Source: Sphingomonas sp. LC-1 (GTDB lineage: Bacteria > Pseudomonadota > Alphaproteobacteria > Sphingomonadales > Sphingomonadaceae). From it: DNA of 32,476 nucleotides. This document shows, one piece after another, positions 1-6,295 of the stretch (positions are counted from its first letter, which is position 1; every line of letters starts with the position of its first letter). A model generated the notes under the pieces. The model worked only from the letters and a program-made list of their open reading frames with translations. It did no database searches and was not told the DNA's origin. The stretch lies in the NCBI RefSeq assembly GCF_025371035.1, contig NZ_JANZXB010000019.1, forward strand, positions 1-32,476, given 5' to 3'. A program made the position numbers and the translations under genes.

Positions 1-20
1 TCATACGAGTGCTCGTATGA
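1..20. repeat. Perfect 9-bp-arm palindrome at the window edge
   Basis: TCATACGAG and CTCGTATGA form perfect 9-bp arms around a 2-nt centre. I found no second copy in the window. It could be an operator or recombination site of a gene lying to the left, or one side of a structure cut by the window edge. Function unknown. Confidence 0.5.
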
Positions 21-125
21 CTGGTCGTAGAACCAAAAACTTCCCGCACTGCCCGCGCCCTCGTCAAAGGCGACAAGCATCCCGAAGGCCGAGGCCACCG
101 CAAGGCGGCCTACCGGCAACGCTTA

Positions 126-473
126 CACTATGAGGGCTTCGAGGGCGTCAGCATCTCCGAATATGCCGGCATCGACAGCGTGGCGCGGATGGCCGCTTTC
201 ATCGCAGAGCATGGCGCACTCGGCGCGGGCTTGCTGGGGCATTTCGGTGGCGACATGGACCAAGCCGAAACCGCCTTTCAAGACTGCTATCATGGTCAGT
301 ACGCCAGCCTCGCCGACTATATGGAGGAATTGACCTCAGAGAGCGTCACGATCCCCGAGGCGCTGCGCTACTATGTCGATTGGCAGGCGATGGCGCGCGA
401 CGCTGAGATCGGTGGCGACCTGTTCACCATCGAGACGGCGCATGGCGAGGTGCATGTGTTTTCCAGCAGATGA
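126..473 (+). pseudogene. ardA: ArdA antirestriction protein, 5'-truncated
   Basis: The C-terminal two thirds of an ArdA-type antirestriction protein, a DNA mimic that blocks type I restriction enzymes during conjugative entry. Recognisable ArdA stretches are HYEGFEGVSISEYAGID, HGALGAGLLGHFGGD, SLADYMEELT, the PEALRYYVDWQAMARD segment and the ending GDLFTIETAHGEVHVF. The protein is strongly acidic, as expected of a DNA mimic. The reading frame is open back to base 21, but residues before HYEGF (about base 126) do not look like ArdA and no ATG with a ribosome-binding site precedes it. Full-length ArdA is roughly 160-180 residues, so about 50-60 N-terminal residues are missing or replaced. A GTG at 180 could start a short product, but a functional protein is doubtful. 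Confidence 0.75.
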
Positions 474-481
474 GAACGTGA

Positions 482-511
482 ATGCCTGTCCGTGCTCATA
501 AGGGCAGGCAT
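482..511. other. Hairpin after ardA
   Basis: ATGCCTGTCC (482-491) pairs with GGGCAGGCAT (502-511), ten base pairs including one G-U, around a 10-nt loop. It follows the ardA stop by a few bases and is not followed by a T run. It may stabilise the 3' end of the ardA transcript. Confidence 0.5.
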
Positions 512-564
512 CTCGAAAGCACCGGCTGTCGCTAAGCTAAAAACACCAAAGAATGATCGGGTTA

Positions 565-592
565 GCCGCTCAAGGTATCTGCTTTGAGCGGC
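565..592 (+). terminator. Probable intrinsic terminator
   Basis: GCCGCTCAA (565-573) and TTGAGCGGC (584-592) form a perfect 9-bp GC-rich stem with a 10-nt loop, followed by the T-rich TTCTCTATTT. It lies between ardA and the next gene and would end ardA transcription. Confidence 0.7.
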
Positions 593-667
593 TTCTCTAT
601 TTCCAACGATCCTTGAACCTCTCTTTGCCGGGCGCTGCCCAGCATCCCGGCTTGGGGAGGTGACGCC

Positions 668-1451
668 ATGCTCAGCATCGATTGGCGATCTCCGGCGGCA
701 TACGGGTACACAAAGCACATCCCTGCCGCTGGTTTCGCTTGGGAATACCTGCGCCGCAACGACGAATATCGTCGGGACTGCCAGACCATCGCATTGACCG
801 GAGGGACAGATGCCCGCGACCTCGAAGAGTTCGCGCATCGCTGGGGTTTGCGATTTCCCGTGCGATCCAGACGCGCCGCATGAGCAGCATTCGCCAATCT
901 GGAGTCCGCGCCTTCAACCGCAAGCCGTAATGTTGTCGCCCGTCAATCACAAGGACGACGACACCGAACCGGTACTGACGTTGGCGCATCTCGACGGCCT
1001 CGATATGCGCCGCGCGGCCGATGGCTGGCACGGCATCTGGCAGGTGGATGGCGTCGCGCATCAATTCTGGCTGCCAAAGGCGGTGCCCGACGCGGCAGCG
1101 TTCTACGCTGTCACGCTGCCGATGGATTCCTTTCTGGAGCTGCGCGCCCACGCTGCGCGCCGTCTTTGGCGGTCTCTCAACGGTCGCGCGCCCGGTCCCG
1201 ACTTCCGGGCCGTTCCCGCCCAACTCCGGCAATGGCATATCCTGTCCCTGCGCGCGCTCGACGCCCGACTGCATGGCGAAAGTTATCGCACCATCGCTGA
1301 AGTCCTGCTCGGCTTTCGCGGCACCAAGGAGGACTTTGAGAGCGATCCTCGCAAGAACAAGGCCCGCCGCCTGGTCACGCACGGTATCAAGATGATGCGC
1401 GGCGGCTATCGCCTTCTGCTTCACTACCCGATCAAGCCCGGCAAGCGTTGA
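668..1451 (+). pseudogene. DUF6499-DUF2285 protein, split by a +1 frameshift
   Basis: The first part (668-883, starting at ATG after GGGGAGGTGACGCC) encodes the DUF6499 'transcriptional regulator-like' domain: SIDWRSPAAYGYTKHIP, FAWEYLRRNDEYRRD and RWGLRFP. The frame then breaks. In the next frame the continuation PCDPDAPHEQHSPIWSPRL follows seamlessly after RWGLRF and runs through a DUF2285 domain (HILSLRALDARLHGESYRTIAEVLLGF, then HGIKMMRGGYRLLL) to 1451. Reading through requires skipping one base near 857 in the TTTCCC run, so this looks like one gene of about 260 codons carrying a one-base insertion. A real mutation, an assembly error or programmed slippage are all possible. Such proteins occur in alphaproteobacterial ICEs next to rep/tra genes and are thought to be DNA-binding regulators; the exact role is unknown. 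It converges with the minus-strand gene ending at 1468. Confidence 0.7.
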
Positions 1452-1467
1452 TCGGGTGGCGTGACCC

Positions 1468-1755
1468 TCACGCCTTGTTGGCTGCCGCCTGCTCCAGAAT
1501 CTTCCGATAGCCCTCACGCGACAGCCATTGCGCGCGTTCGAGATGGCTTCGCCAGCAACGGCGGGTGCGAAGTTCATCGGCGACCGGATCACGGTGCAAC
1601 ACGATCTGCGCGACTTCCTTCCAGTCCGCGCCCTCGGCCTTCGCATCGAGAAGGCGCAGATAGGTAACGTAATGCCGTTTGTCATAGACGGTTATGGTAT
1701 CGCCGGTCGGCGCTTCATCGTCCACATCGGGATCGAGTTCGACGGGAACCCGCAT
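1468..1755 (-). CDS. DUF2285-type small DNA-binding protein
   Basis: A 95-residue protein beginning MRVPVELDPDVDDEAP. Its core (ITVYDKRHYVTYLRLLDA, then VAQIVLHRDP and a C-terminal HLERAQWLSREGYRKIL) is the DUF2285 signature, a putative helix-turn-helix module common in rhizobial and sphingomonad ICEs. The ATG at 1755 was chosen because AGGAGG sits about seven bases upstream; a longer frame to 1806 lacks such a site. It is transcribed against its neighbours and converges with the preceding gene with only 16 bp between stops. A regulatory role is inferred from the family and the context. Confidence 0.75.
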   Translation of the reverse strand: MRVPVELDPDVDDEAPTGDTITVYDKRHYVTYLRLLDAKAEGADWKEVAQIVLHRDPVADELRTRRCWRSHLERAQWLSREGYRKILEQAAANKA

Positions 1756-2098
1756 AGTCACTCCTCCTAGGTTCCAGAGAGCCTTGTTTGCGGTGCGCCC
1801 CCGCAACTGGCCCCTCTACCTGGTGATCGGGGAGTTAGTAACCGTGACTAGACGGCCCCATGACCTTTAGGCGAGAAGCCCTGGACATACGCCATGGGCT
1901 CCCCGACCATAAGGTTCGAGGATGGTGGTGCCGTCACGGCCGGCACCAACCGCTAGTCAGGGGTTACTACGCCCCAGAGCAGCGCGTCTGCTCCGTCTAC
2001 GTTTCTATCCGAGCCGGCCGTAAATGTCTTTGCCTATTCGGCGGGGCAGGCAGTGAGACGCTGAATTATCTCATTTATTAGCCCGCATCACCCCAGAG
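1756..2098. other. Intergenic region, no gene seen
   Basis: About 340 bp between a divergent small gene and the repeat element upstream of the replication block. A 73-codon frame at 1860-2081 (+) has no ribosome-binding site and no recognisable content. The stretch 2060-2085 is relatively A/T-rich and may contain a promoter for the downstream operon, but I cannot define -35 and -10 boxes. Confidence 0.4.
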
Positions 2099-2166
2099 GG
2101 GGTGCCGCCAGCGCATAGGCGCAAATGCGGCACGCTACGCGCCGCCGATCCCTCGCCATGGTTCGC
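2099..2166 (+). promoter_or_regulatory. Repeated leader element, copy A (upstream of HTH-repA)
   Basis: Bases 2099-2138 are identical to 28060-28099, and similarity continues through GCCGCCGA to ATGGTTCGC. The element contains GTGCCGC...GCGGCAC, a perfect 7-bp inverted repeat enclosing a smaller GCGC/GCGC pairing. A second hairpin (GCTGCC 2175-2180 with GGCAGC 2187-2192) follows, then a near-perfect Shine-Dalgarno GGAGGTGATCC before the ATG at 2216. The same order (repeat, hairpin, strong ribosome-binding site, ATG) occurs at copy B. It may be a cis-regulatory RNA or a regulator-binding site. Confidence 0.65.
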
Positions 2167-2215
2167 CACAGTCCGCTGCCGCCACCGGCAGCCCAATCCT
2201 GACTGGAGGTGATCC

Positions 2216-2485
2216 ATGCCCAACCCGCTTGCGGGCCTGCCGCCGCGCCTGCTGCGCACCAAGGAAGCCGCGCGCTTCCTCGGCATATCCATCCGCACCC
2301 TTGAGAAGCATCGCACCTACGGGACCGGCCCGACCTATCGCAAGGTCGGCGGTCGCGTCCTCTACACCGTCCGCGATCTGGAAGACTGGAGCGCGGTCGG
2401 CGAACGCAAATCCACCCGCGACAAGACCGCCGGCACCGTCTTTCCCGCGCGTCCCCTCACGCCCGAAGAACGGGGCGACTGCTAG
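2216..2485 (+). CDS. Excisionase-like helix-turn-helix protein
   Basis: An 89-residue protein. Residues about 13-60 (LRTKEAARFLGISIRTLEKH, then TGPTYRKVGGRVLYTVRDLEDW) form a MerR/AlpA-like winged helix-turn-helix of the HTH_17 excisionase class: a recognition helix after LGIS, and a wing built on the YRKVGGRVLY strand. The start follows GGAGGTGATCC, an almost complete match to the anti-Shine-Dalgarno sequence. repA follows directly after the TAG stop. Small HTH proteins in this position are likely regulators of the replication/transfer operon, or recombination directionality factors for the integrase; which one applies cannot be told from sequence. Confidence 0.75.
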   Translation: MPNPLAGLPPRLLRTKEAARFLGISIRTLEKHRTYGTGPTYRKVGGRVLYTVRDLEDWSAVGERKSTRDKTAGTVFPARPLTPEERGDC

Positions 2486-3562
2486 ATGCTGCGCGAGGAC
2501 GATCACGACCCCGCGCACCCGACCGAGGATAGCGAGCGCAGCCGTCTAGACCCCTTCGTGGTCGCAACGGGCGACGCGCCGCCGCGCGACCAGCGCGACT
2601 TGATGGAACGGCCGTTCTTCTCGCTGGCGAAGACCCCGCGCACCAAGCCGATTCTCTACAAGGCCGCCGACATAGAGGTGCAGGTGTTCGGGATGCCCGA
2701 GCATGGCATGGCGACCATATGGGACGCCGATGTGCTGATATGGGCGGCCTCGCAGATCGTTGCGGCCGAGAACAACGGCCTCACCACGTCGCGCTTTGTC
2801 CGGTTTACGCCCTACCATCTGTTGCGCGCCATCGGGCGGCCGACCGGCAATCACCAATACCGGCTTCTGAAAGCCGCGCTGGCGCGGCTGCAATCGACCG
2901 TCATTGCCACCACCATCCGCAACGGCCCGCATTGGCGTCGCCGGCAATTCTCATGGATCAACGAGTGGGAGGAAATGACGACGCGCGCCGGCCGCGTCGA
3001 GGGCATGGAATTTGTCCTGCCCGAATGGTTCTACAATAGCGTCATCGACCGCTCGCTGGTCCTGACCATCGACCCTGCCTATTTCCGGCTGACTGGCGGC
3101 ATCGAGCGATGGCTTTACCGCGTCGCCAGAAAGCACGCCGGGCACCAGCGCCACGGCTGGATTTTCGAGGTCGCGCACCTTCATCAGAAATCCGGCAGCC
3201 TCGCCCGGCCGTCCGACTTCGCGCTCGACCTGCGCCGGATCGCGGCCCGCCAGCAACTCCCCGGCTACCGCCTCCAGATCGAGCGGGAAGACGGCCGCGA
3301 GCTGCTGCGCATCCGCCCCGAAAACTCATCAACAGGCACTGTTGATAACCCTGTTGATGCCATCGGCAGATCAGGCGCACGGGGTATCGGCACATCAGGC
3401 GCAGCACTATCGGCAGATCAGGCGCACGAACCGCAGCTAACGCTCTGGCGTGAAAAGCGGAATCCGACCGCTAACTTATCTAACAGAGAATCTAACTCTT
3501 TTTCTTTGACGCGCGCGCACCCGAAGCGTGGTGCCGGTTCTGCCCGAAGGGGCGAGCCATGA
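2486..3562 (+). CDS. Replication initiator protein A (RepA-type)
   Basis: A 358-residue protein of the plasmid replication initiator RPA family (PF10134-like). Typical segments are RPFFSLAKTPRTKPILYKA near residues 36-54, VQVFGMPEHGMATIWDADVLIWAASQI, the FTPYHLLRAIGRPTG motif and GGIERWLYRVARKHAGHQ. The family binds origin DNA through winged helices and starts plasmid replication; in an ICE it would support replication of the excised circle. It starts right after the upstream stop without an obvious ribosome-binding site, suggesting coupled translation. The C-terminal 75 residues are low in similarity to the core, and their DNA carries iteron-like repeats, so the tail may be shaped by the embedded origin rather than by protein function. 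Confidence 0.8.
   Translation: MLREDDHDPAHPTEDSERSRLDPFVVATGDAPPRDQRDLMERPFFSLAKTPRTKPILYKAADIEVQVFGMPEHGMATIWDADVLIWAASQIVAAENNGLTTSRFVRFTPYHLLRAIGRPTGNHQYRLLKAALARLQSTVIATTIRNGPHWRRRQFSWINEWEEMTTRAGRVEGMEFVLPEWFYNSVIDRSLVLTIDPAYFRLTGGIERWLYRVARKHAGHQRHGWIFEVAHLHQKSGSLARPSDFALDLRRIAARQQLPGYRLQIEREDGRELLRIRPENSSTGTVDNPVDAIGRSGARGIGTSGAALSADQAHEPQLTLWREKRNPTANLSNRESNSFSLTRAHPKRGAGSARRGEP
3328..3358. other. DnaA-box-like sites next to the iterons
   Basis: ATCAACAG (3328-3335) and CTGTTGAT (3339-3346) form a dyad, and CTGTTGAT recurs at 3351-3358. The minus strand of 3340-3348 reads TTATCAACA, one mismatch from the classical DnaA box TTATCCACA. The location just before three direct repeats supports an origin function; this is inference. 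Confidence 0.4.
3362..3427 (+). repeat. Three iteron-like direct repeats inside the repA 3' end
   Basis: The 18-bp unit ATCGGCAGATCAGGCGCA occurs at 3362, 3386 (one mismatch, CACATC) and 3409. Spacing is 24 and 23 bp. Because the third copy is shifted by one base relative to the codon frame, the repetition is kept at DNA level and not at protein level. An A/T-richer stretch with several CTAAC motifs (3437-3496) follows. This fits an iteron-type oriV with an adjacent melting region. Confidence 0.6.
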
Positions 3563-3620
3563 CGGCCGCGCTCGACGCGCTGCGCCCGCGCAGCCCCCAG
3601 CACATCACCGGAGACAAACA

Positions 3621-4139
3621 ATGACCCGTCGCGCCCACCGCAGCGCGCACGGCCGTCCGCTGCCGGACGGGCCTGCGCCCTTCACAACATTGGTCGAGCT
3701 GACCTTCGAGAAACGCAAGGTCGAGCACTGGATACGCTTCGGCCGCAAGAGCTACAAGCAGATCATCGACCGCCGCCGCAGCGTCGTCGGTTTCGCGCCG
3801 GGCAGCGTCTTTGCCTTCGTGCGATGGGCGAAGGGCGAGCACGGCACTGTCGTTTCCCGCATCGACATTGTGCGCGCCATCGGCCGGGGCGAGCCGTTCC
3901 AGACATTGCCGTTCGTGCGTCCCGGCGGCGAAATCCTGTTGCGCCTCGACGGCTGGCCGAAGGTGCAGCGTGCGCTTGTCGCTATCGACGCCGTGGATGC
4001 GCTCGGCCTCGATCCGGCCGACGCCTCACCGGAGCATTGGCGGCACGTCCATAACCGTTTGACCGCCAATCTGGAGCCGCACGCCTACACCCCCGAGCGA
4101 CATGCCGCTTGGCTTCATCGCCGAAGGATCGACCCATGA
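3621..4139 (+). CDS. DUF2840 family protein
   Basis: A 172-residue protein beginning MTRRAHRSAHGRPLPDG, matching the DUF2840 family that sits next to traF in alphaproteobacterial ICEs and plasmids. Characteristic stretches are VEHWIRFGRKSYKQIIDRR, FAFVRWAKGEHGTVVSRID and LLRLDGWPKVQRAL. The ATG at 3621 follows CGGAGACAAACA; earlier in-frame starts inside the repA end lack a ribosome-binding site. Its stop overlaps the traF start (ATGA at 4136-4139), so the two are translationally coupled. No biochemical role is established; co-occurrence suggests a part in transfer or pilus maturation. Confidence 0.8.
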   Translation: MTRRAHRSAHGRPLPDGPAPFTTLVELTFEKRKVEHWIRFGRKSYKQIIDRRRSVVGFAPGSVFAFVRWAKGEHGTVVSRIDIVRAIGRGEPFQTLPFVRPGGEILLRLDGWPKVQRALVAIDAVDALGLDPADASPEHWRHVHNRLTANLEPHAYTPERHAAWLHRRRIDP

Positions 4140-4681
4140 CGCGCCGCCGCACCCTCACGGTGACGGCGCTCGCCGCCATCGGCATCGCCGCCGCCAGCGC
4201 CGTCGATTGGCCCGTGAAACTCATCTGGAACGCGACGGCCAGCGCACCCATCGGCTTCTACACCATCGCACCGGCCGAGCGGATCGAGGTGCCCGAGATG
4301 GTCGCCGTCATGCCGCCCGAACCGCTCGCCGCCTTCATGGCCGAGCGCGGCTATATCACGCGCGGCGTCCCGCTGTTGAAGCGCGTCTTGGGCTTGCCGG
4401 GACAGCGGGTTTGCCGCACCGGCCGCACGATCACGGTGAACGGGATCGAGATGGGCGAGGCGCTGGAGCGCGACAGCCTCGGCCGTGATCTGCCCGTCTG
4501 GCGGGGCTGCCGAGTGATCGGCGACGGCCAGCTTTTCCTCATGAATTGGGAAGTCCGCGACAGCCTCGACGGCCGCTATTTCGGACCCACCCCCGCAGCT
4601 TCCGTCATCGGCCGAGCGGTCCCGCTCTGGACCGATGAGGAAGGCGTCGGCCGCTACGAGTGGCGCGCACCGACGCATTGA
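4136..4681 (+). CDS. traF: TraF-type S26 signal peptidase
   Basis: A 181-residue conjugative peptidase. An N-terminal signal-anchor (residues about 6-24) is followed by the Ser box SAPIGFY, with predicted nucleophile S36, and the Lys box GVPLLKRVLGLPGQ, with general base K82. It also has the family's C-terminal GDGQLFLMN and RYFGP blocks. TraF of RP4 trims and cyclises the TrbC pilin in the periplasm, and the trbC gene here (18298-18630) is the expected substrate. The gene overlaps the DUF2840 stop by four bases. Confidence 0.88.
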   Translation: MTRRRTLTVTALAAIGIAAASAVDWPVKLIWNATASAPIGFYTIAPAERIEVPEMVAVMPPEPLAAFMAERGYITRGVPLLKRVLGLPGQRVCRTGRTITVNGIEMGEALERDSLGRDLPVWRGCRVIGDGQLFLMNWEVRDSLDGRYFGPTPAASVIGRAVPLWTDEEGVGRYEWRAPTH

Positions 4682-4717
4682 AACCATCCCCCGAAAGCCA
4701 ACCGCAGGAGATTTCCC

Positions 4718-5053
4718 ATGGCAGAAATAGGCACCTTCACCCGCACCGAAACCGGCTATGCCGGGGAGCTTCATTCGTTCGGCCTGCACGAAAAGCTGTT
4801 CATAGTCCCGGCCAAGCCAAGCGACGTGAAAAACGCGCCCGACTATCGCGTGCGCCTCGATAGCGAGGACGGCCCGGACGCCGGCCCGACATGGAAGGAC
4901 GCCAGCGAAAATGCCGGCGACTTCGTGTCGATGAGGCTGGAGGGACCGATCTTCCCGTTCCCGATCCGCGCCAAGCTGTTCCAGTCCAACGACGATCCTT
5001 CGGTCTGGACGCTGCGTTGGAAGCACCCCCGGAAAGTCGAGGACGAGGAATGA
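4718..5053 (+). CDS. DUF736 family protein
   Basis: A 111-residue protein starting MAEIGTFTRTETGYAGEL, with PAKPSDVKNAPDYRVRL and AGDFVSMRLEGPIFPFPIRA, diagnostic of DUF736. CGCAGGAGATTTCCC precedes the ATG. Members are small soluble proteins found almost only in conjugative elements of Alphaproteobacteria; function is not established. Its stop overlaps the ATG of the transglycosylase gene (ATGA at 5050-5053), so it belongs to the traF-relaxase transcript. Confidence 0.88.
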   Translation: MAEIGTFTRTETGYAGELHSFGLHEKLFIVPAKPSDVKNAPDYRVRLDSEDGPDAGPTWKDASENAGDFVSMRLEGPIFPFPIRAKLFQSNDDPSVWTLRWKHPRKVEDEE

Positions 5054-5982
5054 CGGCCGCGCGCGTCCGGCCCGCCATCCGGTCCAGGATCGTCATCCCT
5101 TTGTTCGCGGAAAAGCCGTCTCATCCCTCCGTCCCGCTCGGCCACCGGACGGCCGGCGCGCACAGCGAAGGTCAGGGGCGGCCATCGGCCGGCGCTAGCG
5201 CCTTGCCCTTGACCGCAGCGCGCACGCTGGCAGGCTGGTGTCGAAGCGGAGACAGGACTGCATGGCACTATGCCGTCCTGATACTGGCCGGCGCGCTTTC
5301 CGTTTGCGCGGGATCGGGCGTCGCGGTTGCACAATCCGCGCCCGTCGAGCGCCCGGCCGCCGCCCATCCTTATGCGGTCCACATCGCCGAGGCGTCGCAG
5401 CGTTTCGGCATCCCCGAGCAATGGATTCGTGCCGTGCTGCGCGCCGAAAGCGCGGGCGACGTGCGTGCGGTTTCGTCGGCCGGCGCGATGGGATTGATGC
5501 AGGTGATGCCCGACACATGGACGGGCCTGCGCATCCGCTACGGCCTCGGCCGCGACCCCTACGACTCGCGCGACAACATAATGGCTGGCACGGCCTACCT
5601 GCGCGAAATGTGGGATCGCTACGGCAATGTCGCGGCGATGCTCGCGGCATATAACGCCGGCCCCGGCCGCTATGACGAATACCTTGCGACCGGCCGCACC
5701 CTGCCGGCCGAAACGCGGGCCTATGTCGCCGCGCTCGCGCCGATCCTCGGCGGCGCGGCTGCAACCGAACCGCCGTCATCGGCACCGCCACCGCCGCCTG
5801 ATTGGCGCGAGGCACCGCTGTTCGTCATGCGTCCGGGCGACACGCGGGCCGTCGCCGCGCCGCCGTCCGACGCACAATCCGGCGACGCCCGCGCGACCGT
5901 TCCGGCGCGCGATCCCGCCGATGCAGAGTCGCAGGGCGACAGCATTTTCGTCGCCGACGCGAGCGGTTCGGGAACGCCATGA
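5050..5982 (+). CDS. Conjugal lytic transglycosylase (VirB1/TrbN type)
   Basis: A 310-residue SLT-domain protein that would open peptidoglycan for the mating channel. The hydrophobic segment WHYAVLILAGALSVC (about residues 73-87) before VAVAQS looks like a Sec signal with a long N-terminal extension, so a start downstream of 5050 remains possible. The catalytic domain follows: IPEQWIRAVLRAESAGD with the catalytic Glu at about residue 133, SSAGAMGLMQVMPDTW, and NIMAGTAYLREMWDRYGN with MLAAYNAGPGRYDEY. A proline/alanine-rich tail of about 75 residues ends the protein. The start at 5050 was chosen for its ATGA overlap with the DUF736 gene. Confidence 0.87.
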   Translation: MTAARVRPAIRSRIVIPLFAEKPSHPSVPLGHRTAGAHSEGQGRPSAGASALPLTAARTLAGWCRSGDRTAWHYAVLILAGALSVCAGSGVAVAQSAPVERPAAAHPYAVHIAEASQRFGIPEQWIRAVLRAESAGDVRAVSSAGAMGLMQVMPDTWTGLRIRYGLGRDPYDSRDNIMAGTAYLREMWDRYGNVAAMLAAYNAGPGRYDEYLATGRTLPAETRAYVAALAPILGGAAATEPPSSAPPPPPDWREAPLFVMRPGDTRAVAAPPSDAQSGDARATVPARDPADAESQGDSIFVADASGSGTP

Positions 5983-6295
5983 GGGCGGCGTTCCCGCGCT
6001 CGGCGGCGCTCATTCCGGTGTCCAGTCAGGCAGGTTTTTGCCCGGCTGGATTCCCGGCAGGAGGGGCAGAAAAGGCAGAAAGGGCGGAGGGCAAGATTAA
6101 AGAAGACGGCACCATATCGGGCCGCTTCTGGAAATTGTTGTTGTCTGCACACTGGTTAGGTGGCCGGTTCCGGCACCATGGTTTTGAGGGGTCGCGTGCC
6201 GCGATTTCGCACAAAGCCTTGGCTTTGCTGGGTTTCGAGCGGCACCATAGGCCCATATCAGCCGTTTTTCGGTGGTTTTATCAGGAGTCGCGCCC
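5983..6295. other. Candidate oriT region with three CGGCACCAT repeats
   Basis: This 313-bp gap lies directly before the relaxase gene, the usual oriT position. CGGCACCAT occurs at 6107, 6171 and 6240, and a perfect dyad CAAAGCC TT GGCTTTG lies at about 6213-6228. Two of the repeats sit next to CATATC-like sequences. A frame 5979-6299 (+) spans the gap with ATGA overlaps on both sides, but its translation is not recognisable. I cannot place the nic site. AGGAGT before 6296 serves the relaxase. Confidence 0.45.

Noticed and set aside
1-80. Minus-strand start MLVAFDEGAGSAGSFWFYDQ running off the window edge
   Set aside because: Only 26 codons are visible, with no good ribosome-binding site; too short to support.
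1860-2081. 73-codon frame in the gap before the replication block
   Set aside because: No ribosome-binding site, no family resemblance and codon use unlike the neighbouring genes.
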